From an uncultured Eubacteriales bacterium (GTDB lineage: Bacteria; Bacillota; Clostridia; Oscillospirales; CAG-272): a stretch of 37,568 bases of DNA. Made by a program: the position numbers and the translations under genes. The DNA lies in assembly GCA_934378145.1 (NCBI GenBank), contig CAKXXW010000016.1, positions 1-37,568 of the forward strand. The letters run 5' to 3'. Of the stretch, positions 25,906-34,187 are shown one piece after another. The notes beneath the pieces are model-generated. The model worked only from the letters and a program-made list of their open reading frames with translations. It ran no database searches and had not been told where the DNA came from. Position 1 is the stretch's first letter. Each line of letters starts with the position of its first letter.

Positions 25906-26610
25906 TCAATAATTCACCCTGAGCGGGGTCAGTCTTCCGTTATCCATCTTCATTATGCGGTCGGCCCTCTCGGCTATCTTCATGTCGTGCGTGACGATTA
26001 TCAGAGTCTGCGTCAGAAGCTCCTTCGTGCGGAGGAGCAACTCAAGCACCTCGTCGGCATTCGCCCTGTCAAGGTTCCCCGTCGGCTCGTCGGCAAAGAC
26101 TATCTGCGGCAGGTTTATCAGCGCCCGCGCGATCGCCACTCTCTGCTGCTGACCGCCCGAAAGCTCACTCGGCAGGTGATGCAGCCGATCCCCGAGGTCA
26201 AGGCTCGAAACGAGCTTTTTGAAATTCTCCTCATAGGACAGCTTCTTCTTCCCGCACATCACGGTCGGCACAAGGATATTCTCCATCGCCGTGAACTGTG
26301 GGATGAGGTTATGGCTCTGAAACACCATTCCGATATAATTCCCGCGGAATTCGGCAAGCTCATCGGGGGACATCGAGGTGATCTCGGTGCCCCTTATCTT
26401 TATCATTCCCGAATCGGGACGGTCAAGACCGGCGCAAAGGTGCAGGAATGTACTCTTCCCCGATCCCGACGAACCGATTATGGCAACGAATTCGCCCTCA
26501 TAGACCTTGAGATTCACGCGGTCGACCGCCGTGACCGTCTCGTCATACTGCTTATACTGCTTTATCACATTCTCGGATTCAAGAATTATTCTTCCGTTCT
26601 CGTTTATCAT
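25906..26610 (-). CDS. ABC transporter ATP-binding protein (MacB/LolD type)
   Basis: The 234-residue ATPase of an FtsX-type ABC transporter has Walker A GSSGSGKST (46-54), Q-loop FQSHNLIP, signature LSGGQQQR, Walker B IVFADEPTGNLD and H-loop THD, all intact. The motif GLDRPDSG and the ADEPTGNLD wording place it in the MacB/LolD/BceA group, which pairs with FtsX-like permeases and drives export, lipoprotein transfer or peptide sensing. AGGAG lies about 9 bases before the ATG. The permease gene ends 15 bases upstream, so permease and ATPase are one operon in the order permease-ATPase. Confidence 0.95.
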   Translation of the reverse strand: MINENGRIILESENVIKQYKQYDETVTAVDRVNLKVYEGEFVAIIGSSGSGKSTFLHLCAGLDRPDSGMIKIRGTEITSMSPDELAEFRGNYIGMVFQSHNLIPQFTAMENILVPTVMCGKKKLSYEENFKKLVSSLDLGDRLHHLPSELSGGQQQRVAIARALINLPQIVFADEPTGNLDRANADEVLELLLRTKELLTQTLIIVTHDMKIAERADRIMKMDNGRLTPLRVNY

Positions 26611-26625
26611 TTTCCTTATCTCCTA

Positions 26626-29148
26626 TCAAAGATCATCCTTGCGCGTGTCCCCGTTCATCCGTGAGGCAAACACACCCGGCAGCCACGACGACAAAAATCC
26701 GCAGGCGAACGCCGTAAGAAGGCACAATATCAGCGCCTCGGGCGGCATATAGAATCTGAAAACAACTCCTCCCGTGTTTCCGAGCGTCGGCACAAAGGTC
26801 GCACACAGCAGGTATATAAGCAGGTCGGCGGCAAACCCGAGCGCCAGCGTCGCTATCGAGCTGAGGCAGGCAAGCATGAGTCCCTCGGTGATGAACAACC
26901 GCAGGATCCCCTTTCGTTTTGCCCCGAGAGAAGAGAGGATATATATCTCACCGTCCCGCCTTCTGATGAATCTCGACTGTGAGAAGAACCATATCATGGG
27001 CGATACAAGCATCACGGCTACCGACATGAATATTATCAGCCCGTAATGATTTTCATCGGTCGTGATACGCGATCTTATAAGGTTATATGTCTCGCTGACC
27101 GAATAGGAATAGAGAGAGACCGCCGCAGAGAGCTTTGTCTTTATCGAATCAAGGTCTGCCGTCGCATACGAATCCTCGTTCATATAGACCCGTATCTCGT
27201 TGTGAAGGGCTACCTTGCCAGTCACCTTCCGGTATTCATCGGCGCCCATACCTATCATAATGCAGTCATCGTTGCCCGCGTAGTCGACTATCGCGCCGAC
27301 CGTATATACCTTATAGTTGAAATAAGAGTCCTTCAGGAGCTTCTCAAGTATCATACGGCGGTCGCCGCTCTGTATCACCGATTCGTCGGGTTCCTTCATA
27401 AACTCTCCGGGAGTCGCTATAACGATCTTATCCCCGACATTGAAGTTGAACGCAGGGATGCTCCTTATACTTTCGCTGATAATTATTGTATCGGGTTCGG
27501 TAAGCACTGAGGAAAGGTCCCCTTCGACCGAATAGACCGAGTTTTTCTCTATCGGCGAGATAAGGTGTTCGTCAAACGAGACGAACTTATAATAGTCTGT
27601 CGTGAGCGGATAGCCGCCGTCAAGGTAGCCGTCCCTGTCATTGCCGAGTCCCCTTATACTGTATGCGTACCTACGGTCGCTCACCGCGCTCTCGGGAAAC
27701 AGCGCATGGGCGTATTTTGAGGTTGCCTTCGTCTCATCGTTCCAATAAAGGTACTTTATATGCCCGGCAAGCTCGGGGTCGCTCTCTATCTCGTCGATTA
27801 TTATCCCAAGCTCCTCTTCATCGACCGTATATGCCGCAGAGTCGGCGGAAATGAGAAATTCGTATGTATCATTGCCGTAGGTATCACCGATCATCCTCGC
27901 GATATACATACCGCAAAGGAATATGATGGTAAAGGACACCGCCGTCGCGACAAGGCGGACAAAATACTTTCTGAACCGCTTCATTCCGGCGATCCCGTAG
28001 CCTATCGGAAAACTCTTCTTCCCCATGTCGAACGACCTTCTCGGAGAAGAGACGAGATTCGAGTTATCCTGCGCCGTGAGAAGTCCGACCGGTGTACTCA
28101 CGGCTATCTTCTTCACGGGAAGGTAGGTCGACACAAGCACTATGAGAAGGTCGATAATAACGAATTTCAGCAGCGCGGGAAGCATGGATGCCGTAAGTGA
28201 TACTCCGCGCGCTCCGTAAAGCAGGAAAAGCATCAGCGCCGACATTCCCGCCGACGGCAGAAATGTAAGGAGCGAGATCACGGCAAGCTCGGAGGCACCT
28301 ATCCGGTAAAGCCTTGAAAATCCCGCTCCGAACGCCATATAAAGCCCGTAGCGGTACTTGTAATGATTTATCCTCATAGAAAAGAGGGTGGTCATAAAGG
28401 CTGTGCATATAAAGAACGCCGCAAGATATATAAGGAAATAGACCGGCTTGTTCCCCTGATTCGCCAGAAGCAGGAAGCAGACGAGCGAACCGCAGGCAAA
28501 GATCGCCGTCAGTACCGAAAGCGCGCGGCTCGCGGCAAGCCTTGCCCCCTCTCCCATCGTCGAACTGTACTCTCTGTCCTCGGGATCGGTGTAACTTCTC
28601 ACCTTTCTGTGGTTGAGTGAATGATAGATCCTACCCGTAACAGCTGCAACGGCAAGAAACAGCACACAAAGCACTGTCTGTACCGTGGCTCCCGACCTGT
28701 TCATCTCGGGGTCGTCGGTATAGAGCGGAGTATAATCCATCGACGAATACTTAAGGCTTATACCGTACCTGTCGGTCTCGCTCACCGAGAAAAAGAGCTT
28801 CTCCGACGCATACGGCTCCTTCTCGGCGAGCTTTATTTTCAGCACATTTCCCTTCACCGTGCGGATATAGGTTATTTCGGGCCAAAGCTCGGACGCCGTA
28901 GTGTAGTTTTTCAGTCCCGTGTACGACTGCTCGCTCACCCCCGACAGGATAATGTGACAGTCGTACTTTTCGGACAGTATGCTGTGGGAATTTTTCCGGT
29001 TGACCTCGGCTCCGATGAGCAGGGTCAGAAAAAGAGTCTGTATGATGATACTCGCAATGATGAAGATCAGGTACTGCCTCGGCGCGAGCAGCACGCTCCT
29101 GAACGAAAGCGCCGCGCCGCCGCGTGATTTCTTGGTTTTCTCTTTCAT
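26626..29148 (-). CDS. ABC transporter permease with FtsX-like domains
   Basis: The 840-residue permease has a first membrane helix at about 26-50, an external stretch to about 155, further helices to about 375 ending in the FtsX-type motif YLPVKKIAVSTPVGLL, a second half with helix FVRLVATAVSFTIIFLCGMYI, a 240-residue external domain, and a final FtsX module (RRRDGEIYILSSLGAKRKGILRLFITEGLMLA followed by two or three helices). Two FtsX modules with large external loops point to the peptide-sensing/export type of ABC transporter, but no substrate is evident. The ATG at 29148 is preceded by GGAG; an upstream TTG at 29190 has no ribosome binding site. The promoter is at 29223-29251. No two-component regulator lies next to it, unlike typical bacitracin-resistance modules. 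Confidence 0.88.
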   Translation of the reverse strand: MKEKTKKSRGGAALSFRSVLLAPRQYLIFIIASIIIQTLFLTLLIGAEVNRKNSHSILSEKYDCHIILSGVSEQSYTGLKNYTTASELWPEITYIRTVKGNVLKIKLAEKEPYASEKLFFSVSETDRYGISLKYSSMDYTPLYTDDPEMNRSGATVQTVLCVLFLAVAAVTGRIYHSLNHRKVRSYTDPEDREYSSTMGEGARLAASRALSVLTAIFACGSLVCFLLLANQGNKPVYFLIYLAAFFICTAFMTTLFSMRINHYKYRYGLYMAFGAGFSRLYRIGASELAVISLLTFLPSAGMSALMLFLLYGARGVSLTASMLPALLKFVIIDLLIVLVSTYLPVKKIAVSTPVGLLTAQDNSNLVSSPRRSFDMGKKSFPIGYGIAGMKRFRKYFVRLVATAVSFTIIFLCGMYIARMIGDTYGNDTYEFLISADSAAYTVDEEELGIIIDEIESDPELAGHIKYLYWNDETKATSKYAHALFPESAVSDRRYAYSIRGLGNDRDGYLDGGYPLTTDYYKFVSFDEHLISPIEKNSVYSVEGDLSSVLTEPDTIIISESIRSIPAFNFNVGDKIVIATPGEFMKEPDESVIQSGDRRMILEKLLKDSYFNYKVYTVGAIVDYAGNDDCIMIGMGADEYRKVTGKVALHNEIRVYMNEDSYATADLDSIKTKLSAAVSLYSYSVSETYNLIRSRITTDENHYGLIIFMSVAVMLVSPMIWFFSQSRFIRRRDGEIYILSSLGAKRKGILRLFITEGLMLACLSSIATLALGFAADLLIYLLCATFVPTLGNTGGVVFRFYMPPEALILCLLTAFACGFLSSWLPGVFASRMNGDTRKDDL

Positions 29149-29222
29149 ATAAGGCTCCAGAATGACCGCTGACTTCGGCAAAATCCCCAACCGAATCCCG
29201 CCCGTGCGATCAACTTTTTTTC

Positions 29223-29251
29223 ATTATATCATCTTTTTCCGGGAATTGCAA
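29223..29251 (-). promoter_or_regulatory. Sigma-A promoter of the ABC transporter operon
   Basis: Minus strand: TTGCAA (29251-29246), 17-base spacer, TATAAT (29228-29223). Directly upstream are overlapping inverted repeats ATACCC-N6-GGGTAT (29255-29272) and TGACA-N6-TGTCA (29261-29276), a possible regulator site. Confidence 0.75.
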
Positions 29252-29343
29252 CAAATACCCTGACACGGGTATGTCAACTTGAATAAAAAACCTTCCGACG
29301 ACTTAGTTAATTTGTTAACAAAGTAGATTTTGCCGAAAGCCTC

Positions 29344-29372
29344 TTGAAATTCGCCGCGATTTGGGATAAAAT
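29344..29372 (+). promoter_or_regulatory. Sigma-A promoter of pckG
   Basis: TTGAAA (29344-29349), 17-base spacer, TAAAAT (29367-29372), 39 bases before the ATG at 29412. Confidence 0.78.
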
Positions 29373-29411
29373 TACACTGTAGAAAAAGCAAATTTTATGG
29401 AGGAAAGAAAT

Positions 29412-31202
29412 ATGGCTTTGACTTCTAACAAGTACATTCTTAATTGGATCGACGATATGGCGGCTATGACCAAGCCCGATAAGATCGTCTGGATCGACGG
29501 ATCCGAGGAGCAGGCTGAAGCGCTCCGTGCCGAGGCTTGCAGCACCGGCGAAATGGTCAAGCTCAACGAAAAGCTTCTCCCCAACTGCTACCTGCACCGC
29601 ACCGCGGTAAACGATGTCGCGCGCGTCGAGGGCAGGACATTCATCTGCACAAAGACAAAAGAGGATGCGGGAAACATCAACAACTGGCTTGAGCCGCAGG
29701 AGTGCTATGCAAGGCTCACAAAGCTCTTCACCGGCTCGATGACCGGCAGAACGATGTATGTCATCCCCTACTCGATGGGCATCGTCGGCTCCGACTTCGC
29801 AAAGTACGGGATCGAGCTGACCGACTCGATCTATGTCGTTCTCAACATGCTGATAATGACAAGAGTCGGCGTCAATGTCCTTGAGGCTATCGGCGACAGC
29901 GACAACTACATCAAGGGGCTTCATTCGAAGGCTCAGCTTGACGAGAACAACAGATACATCTGCCACTTCCCGGAGGATAACACCATCTGGTCGGTAAACT
30001 CGGGCTACGGCGGAAATGTTCTGCTCGGCAAGAAGTGCTTCGCTCTCAGGATCGCATCCTTCCTCGGACGCAAGGAGAACTGGATGGCTGAGCATATGCT
30101 CATCCTCGGCATCGACTACCCGAACGGTGAGACAAAATATGTCTGCGCCGCCTTCCCGTCCGCCTGCGGCAAGACCAACCTCGCAATGCTCATCCCGCCC
30201 GAGATCTACAGAAAGAAGGGCTACTCGGTACATACCGTCGGCGACGACATTGCATGGCTCCGTATCGGCAAGGACGGCAGACTTTGGGCTGTCAACCCCG
30301 AGAACGGCTTCTTCGGCGTTGCCCCCGGCACGAACGAAAAGTCGAACCCGAATGCCCTTGCGACCACACGCCGCGACACCATCTTCACGAATGTCTGCCA
30401 CGACCTCGACAACAACACCGTGTGGTGGGAAGGTCTCAACAACGAGCCCCCGAAGAACGCTCTCAACTGGAGAGGCGAGAAGTGGGACTACACGAAGTAC
30501 GACAAGAACGACAAGGTCGGCACCGCGGGCGCTCATCCGAACAGCCGCTTCACGGCTATGGCAAAGAACTGCCCCTGCCTGTCCGATAAGTTCTATGATC
30601 CCGCGGGCGTTCCCGTCAGCGCGATAATCTTCGGCGGACGCCGTGCAAAGACCGCTCCGCTGGTATATCAGTCGACAAGCTGGCAGAACGGTACATTCGT
30701 AGGCTCGATCATGGCATCCGAGACTACGGCAGCCGCTTCGGGAGCCGTCGGCGTTGTCCGCCGCGATCCTATGGCGATGCGTCCTTTCGTAGGCTACAAC
30801 ATGGGCGACTACTTCCGTCATTGGCTCGATATGGGCAAGATCATCCCGAACGCTCCGAAGATCTTCCATGTCAACTGGTTCAGAACCGATGAGAACGGCA
30901 ACTTCATCTGGCCCGGATTCGGCGATAACTTCCGTGTCCTTCTCTGGATACTCAAGAGATGCGAAGGCACGATCGACGCCGATCTCACTCCTATCGGCTA
31001 TATTCCCCATGCCGAGGATATCGACATCGAGGGACTTGAGGGTGTCGACCTTGACACTGTCAAGGGTCTGCTCTCGGTCGATAAAGAAGCATGGCTTGCC
31101 GATGTCGAGAACATCAAGGACTTCTACAAGCTCGTCGGCGACAGCGTACCCGCTGAGCTTTACGACGAACTCAAGGGACTTGAGGAAAGACTCTCGAAGT
31201 AA
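29412..31202 (+). CDS. pckG: Phosphoenolpyruvate carboxykinase (GTP)
   Basis: The 596-residue cytosolic enzyme interconverts oxaloacetate + GTP and PEP + CO2 + GDP. In fermenting Clostridia it often runs in the carboxylating direction toward succinate. The P-loop FPSACGKTN (248-256), with the hyper-reactive Cys of the GTP-dependent class, and the following VGDDIAW metal-binding motif are present, as are PNSRF and the FHVNWFR segment near the guanine site. Length matches GTP-PEPCKs and is longer than ATP-type enzymes (about 530). The ATG at 29412 is 8 bases after GGAGG; an ATG at 29397 overlaps that ribosome binding site. It is monocistronic with a strong terminator. Confidence 0.97.
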   Translation: MALTSNKYILNWIDDMAAMTKPDKIVWIDGSEEQAEALRAEACSTGEMVKLNEKLLPNCYLHRTAVNDVARVEGRTFICTKTKEDAGNINNWLEPQECYARLTKLFTGSMTGRTMYVIPYSMGIVGSDFAKYGIELTDSIYVVLNMLIMTRVGVNVLEAIGDSDNYIKGLHSKAQLDENNRYICHFPEDNTIWSVNSGYGGNVLLGKKCFALRIASFLGRKENWMAEHMLILGIDYPNGETKYVCAAFPSACGKTNLAMLIPPEIYRKKGYSVHTVGDDIAWLRIGKDGRLWAVNPENGFFGVAPGTNEKSNPNALATTRRDTIFTNVCHDLDNNTVWWEGLNNEPPKNALNWRGEKWDYTKYDKNDKVGTAGAHPNSRFTAMAKNCPCLSDKFYDPAGVPVSAIIFGGRRAKTAPLVYQSTSWQNGTFVGSIMASETTAAASGAVGVVRRDPMAMRPFVGYNMGDYFRHWLDMGKIIPNAPKIFHVNWFRTDENGNFIWPGFGDNFRVLLWILKRCEGTIDADLTPIGYIPHAEDIDIEGLEGVDLDTVKGLLSVDKEAWLADVENIKDFYKLVGDSVPAELYDELKGLEERLSK

Positions 31203-31217
31203 TCGTAAACCGATTAT

Positions 31218-31260
31218 AAAAAAGCACCGTCCCGCCGGATTCCGGCGGGACGGTGCTTTT
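31218..31260. terminator. Bidirectional terminator between pckG and GT2 gene
   Basis: A6, GCACCGTCCCGCCGG (31224-31238), loop ATT, CCGGCGGGACGGTGC (31242-31256), T4. A perfect 15-bp stem serves pckG and the convergent glycosyltransferase gene ending at 31276. Confidence 0.95.
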
Positions 31261-31275
31261 CGGCATTTTTGATTT

Positions 31276-32610
31276 TTATTTGTTTTTCTTCTTCGATATA
31301 TCGTCTATCGTCATGGTGCCGTTATGCTCTATCGCCTTCCATTCGACGGGGCGGAAGATCGCAACTATCGAGGTGGCGAAGATGACCGCAAGGATCAGCG
31401 GGAACTGAAAGATCGACTTCACCTTGTCGCCGGTCGAGCAGCGTATCTCCTTCCACGCGTTGATCGCGATAAGCAGCCCGAGAAAAACTCCGCCGAGGTA
31501 CATATTAAGGACCATTCCGACAAGCATCACGCCGAGGACGAGGAAGGGATAGCTCACCGGGTCAAATCCCGTGAGTGCGTTGATAAGTCCGCCGAAAAAG
31601 CCCACCGGAAACGGGAGCTGCCCCGTCACGGCTCCGGTTATCATTAACGCAAGGTTGAGTATCGTGCCTATGATGCCGAGGAGCATAAACGGCAGGTTGT
31701 TCATCAGCATATCGTAAGCCGAGAACTTGTTTCCTTTCAGTTTAAACGAGCGGCAGAGCGGGATAAAGTAAGCGAAATAAGCCTGAAGGTAGCCCTTTGA
31801 CCAGCGCATACGCTGATTCCAGAGCTGCTTTATGTTGATCGGCTGTTCGTCGTAGAGTTTCGCCTCGTGCGCGTATCCTATCTTCACGCCGAGCGAGACA
31901 CACTCAAGCGAAAACTCGATGTCCTCGGTCAGCATATAGTGATTCCAACCGTCCATGCGCTCGATAAGCTCGTGTCCCGTGACAAATCCGGTACCCGCAA
32001 CGGTGCAGGAATTGCCGAGGATCATTCGAGCGTTGTTGAGGTGAAGAGTCTCGCGCAGTAGCATCAGCGCGCTGCCCGAGGACTCCCAGCACTGCTCGTA
32101 GTTCTTCGAGTTTCTGTAACTCGTAACAACACGGTAGCCGGCGGAGAATACCTTGTTTATCTCGGTGATGAAGCTCCTGTCGAGCAGATTGTCCGCGTCG
32201 ACGACAAGGTAGCCGTCGTAGTATGAATATCCGGAATACTTCTCTTTTATCCTGTGAAGCAGATAATCGAGCGCATAGCCCTTGCCGCGCTTTTCCTTGT
32301 TGAAACGCTCGACGACATTCGCGCCGTGCGCCCTCGCCACCTCTGCTGTGCGGTCGGTGCAGTTGTCGGCGACCACATAGACATCGAAAAGCTCCTTCGG
32401 ATAATCCTGCGCCGCTATGCTGTCAAGAAGGTACCCGATGACCTTTTCCTCGTTTCTCGCCGAGATAAGGACGGCAAAGCGGTTTGGCTTGCCGGGGCCG
32501 AAGGTCTTCGGCTTGCAGAATAGCGAAACGGCTATGTAGACCGCCTGATAAAAACACAGGCAGGTCATAAGGAAGGTAAATACTCCGGTTATTATTGTAA
32601 GGACTTGCAT
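31276..32610 (-). CDS. Membrane glycosyltransferase family 2
   Basis: The 444-residue processive-type GT2 enzyme has an N-terminal membrane helix (about 5-30), a cytosolic GT-A domain (about 43-275) and four C-terminal helices. Catalytic motifs are intact: the metal-binding DADN (138-141), TED (228-230, base) and QRMRW (266-270), the acceptor-binding signature of cellulose/hyaluronan synthase-like and PgaC-like enzymes. It therefore probably polymerises or transfers a sugar to build a surface polysaccharide; no c-di-GMP binding domain is seen. AGGAG lies 7 bases before the ATG, with a consensus promoter at 32653-32681. It is divergent from the membrane protein gene at 32766, which may act on the same product. 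Confidence 0.92.
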   Translation of the reverse strand: MQVLTIITGVFTFLMTCLCFYQAVYIAVSLFCKPKTFGPGKPNRFAVLISARNEEKVIGYLLDSIAAQDYPKELFDVYVVADNCTDRTAEVARAHGANVVERFNKEKRGKGYALDYLLHRIKEKYSGYSYYDGYLVVDADNLLDRSFITEINKVFSAGYRVVTSYRNSKNYEQCWESSGSALMLLRETLHLNNARMILGNSCTVAGTGFVTGHELIERMDGWNHYMLTEDIEFSLECVSLGVKIGYAHEAKLYDEQPINIKQLWNQRMRWSKGYLQAYFAYFIPLCRSFKLKGNKFSAYDMLMNNLPFMLLGIIGTILNLALMITGAVTGQLPFPVGFFGGLINALTGFDPVSYPFLVLGVMLVGMVLNMYLGGVFLGLLIAINAWKEIRCSTGDKVKSIFQFPLILAVIFATSIVAIFRPVEWKAIEHNGTMTIDDISKKKNK

Positions 32611-32652
32611 TGTATTTCTCCTGAATCATATTCGGTGTAAAATCCGCAAGCT

Positions 32653-32681
32653 ATTATACTACATATTCCCTCTTTTGTCAA
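32653..32681 (-). promoter_or_regulatory. Perfect sigma-A promoter of the GT2 gene
   Basis: Minus strand: TTGACA (32681-32676), 17-base spacer, TATAAT (32658-32653), about 43 bases before the ATG. Confidence 0.9.
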
Positions 32682-32706
32682 CCTTCACCGTAGGTGCGCG
32701 TAAGAG

Positions 32707-32735
32707 TTGAAAAAAATCCGCAAATATGGTATAAT
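32707..32735 (+). promoter_or_regulatory. Sigma-A promoter of the 32766 gene
   Basis: TTGAAA (32707-32712), 17-base spacer, TATAAT (32730-32735), 31 bases before the ATG. A second TATAAT-like box lies a few bases downstream (from 32742). Confidence 0.85.
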
Positions 32736-32765
32736 GAATCGTATAATTTCCGGAGGCGGCAGAGA

Positions 32766-34181
32766 ATGAAAAAATTTCTTGACACGGTTTATAAAAGAGA
32801 GCGGACATGGCATAATGCCGCCTTTTTCGGCACGGTCATGATCTGCCTTATCCTCTGCTTTGTCACGGCGGGCAATGTCGGTAAGGGCTACGAATACCCT
32901 CTCAAGAATGTCTATATGCAGTACGACCAATATGCCCTGCAATTCAACGCCTTCCTGAACGGGCATATCGAGCTTGACGCCGCCCCGGATGAGAGGCTCG
33001 CCGAGCTTGAAAATCCCTATGACAAGGCGCAAAGGAGCGGAATCTATTACCTCTGGGATGTCGCATACTATAACGGAAACTATTACTCGTACTTCGGGAT
33101 AGCGCCGATACTGACCGTCTATTACCCGGTGTATTTGCTGACCGGAACGATAGCCCCGAAGGCGCTCGTATGCCTCCTTCTCGGGCTTGCGGCGATAATA
33201 TTCCTTGCGCTCGCTTATCGGGAGATAATATTCCGTTTCTGCGGCGAGCCGAACCTGCTCCTCACCTGTGCGGGCTTTGTCGCGGTGGCGGCAGCGTCGG
33301 GAGTCTATGTGGGCATCCTCTATGCCGATACATATTATATCGCCGTGCTGTCGGCGCTCGCCTGCTCCTCGGCGTTTCTTTACTTCGGATTCCGGGCGAT
33401 GAGGACATGGCGCCTTGTACCGAGAGCCTTGCTGCTCGTCGCGGCGGCAGTCGCACTCACCCTCACTGTTTGGTCGCGCCCGACGGTGACGCTCATGTGC
33501 CTTATGATCCTTCCGCTTTTCATAGGCTTTGCGGCGAAGATAAGGAAGGATACCCTTAAAGACGGTCTTCTCACGATAGCTTCCTTCGTTCTGCCGCTCG
33601 CGCTCGGAGCCGCCGCAGTGATGATATATAACGGGCTTAGATTTTCCTCACCCTTCGACTTCGGGGCAAATTGGCAGCTCACTCTGAACGATATTTCGAA
33701 TAATAAGGTCGACATTTCCCTCTTTTTCCCGGCGCTCGGGTCGTTCTTCCTTCAGATGCCCGTTCATCAGAATAAATTCCCGTTCGTCACATGGTCGTAT
33801 CATAAGTTTGCAACCGTCGCCGACTCGGTGAGGTATATCTACCACGCAAAAACGGTCGGAGCCTTTGCCTTCGGACTGCCGCTCGCTTCCCTGCTCGCGC
33901 CGACGGCGGTCGACTTCGGGAAGGATAAGGTCAAAGCGGCGACATTCATCACCGTGCCGCTTCTTTCGGTGCTTGTAGCGTTCCTTGATTATTGCCTCGC
34001 GGGAGTGAACTTCCGGTACACGCTCGACTTTCTGCCGATGCTTTCGGTGATCTCGGCGGCGATCTGCCTCGGACTGCAAAAAGAGGCGACGGGAAAGCCC
34101 AAGAGAGCCTTCGCCGTCGCCTGCCTGCTCCTCTTCGGAGCGTCGGTCATTATGTGCCTCGGAGTAATGTCGGGCAAATGA
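32766..34181 (+). CDS. Polytopic membrane protein, GT-C glycosyltransferase-like
   Basis: The 471-residue protein has 10-11 hydrophobic helices and a large first external loop (about residues 45-105) with QYDQYALQFNAFLNG, ENPYD and LWDVAYYNGNYYSYFGIAP. Loops of this type follow the first helix in GT-C fold (PMT/ArnT-like) glycosyltransferases and in many uncharacterised membrane proteins of Bacillota. The catalytic acidic residue cannot be fixed with certainty, so the enzyme call is tentative. The ATG at 32766 is about 10 bases after GGAGG. It is divergent from the GT2 gene with back-to-back promoters. Only 6 bases separate its stop from the stop of the convergent permease gene, and no terminator is seen between them. 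Confidence 0.7.
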   Translation: MKKFLDTVYKRERTWHNAAFFGTVMICLILCFVTAGNVGKGYEYPLKNVYMQYDQYALQFNAFLNGHIELDAAPDERLAELENPYDKAQRSGIYYLWDVAYYNGNYYSYFGIAPILTVYYPVYLLTGTIAPKALVCLLLGLAAIIFLALAYREIIFRFCGEPNLLLTCAGFVAVAAASGVYVGILYADTYYIAVLSALACSSAFLYFGFRAMRTWRLVPRALLLVAAAVALTLTVWSRPTVTLMCLMILPLFIGFAAKIRKDTLKDGLLTIASFVLPLALGAAAVMIYNGLRFSSPFDFGANWQLTLNDISNNKVDISLFFPALGSFFLQMPVHQNKFPFVTWSYHKFATVADSVRYIYHAKTVGAFAFGLPLASLLAPTAVDFGKDKVKAATFITVPLLSVLVAFLDYCLAGVNFRYTLDFLPMLSVISAAICLGLQKEATGKPKRAFAVACLLLFGASVIMCLGVMSGK

Positions 34182-34187
34182 TGACCC

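Noticed and set aside
29247..29277. MerR-type promoter with a 19-base spacer using TTGACA at 29277-29272
   Set aside because: The hexamer 19 bases downstream reads GTTGCA, not a -10 box. The TTGCA A-N17-TATAAT promoter next to it fits.
29307..31010. Minus-strand open frame of 567 codons
   Set aside because: It lies antisense to pckG, whose identity is certain. No start signal or recognisable protein is present.
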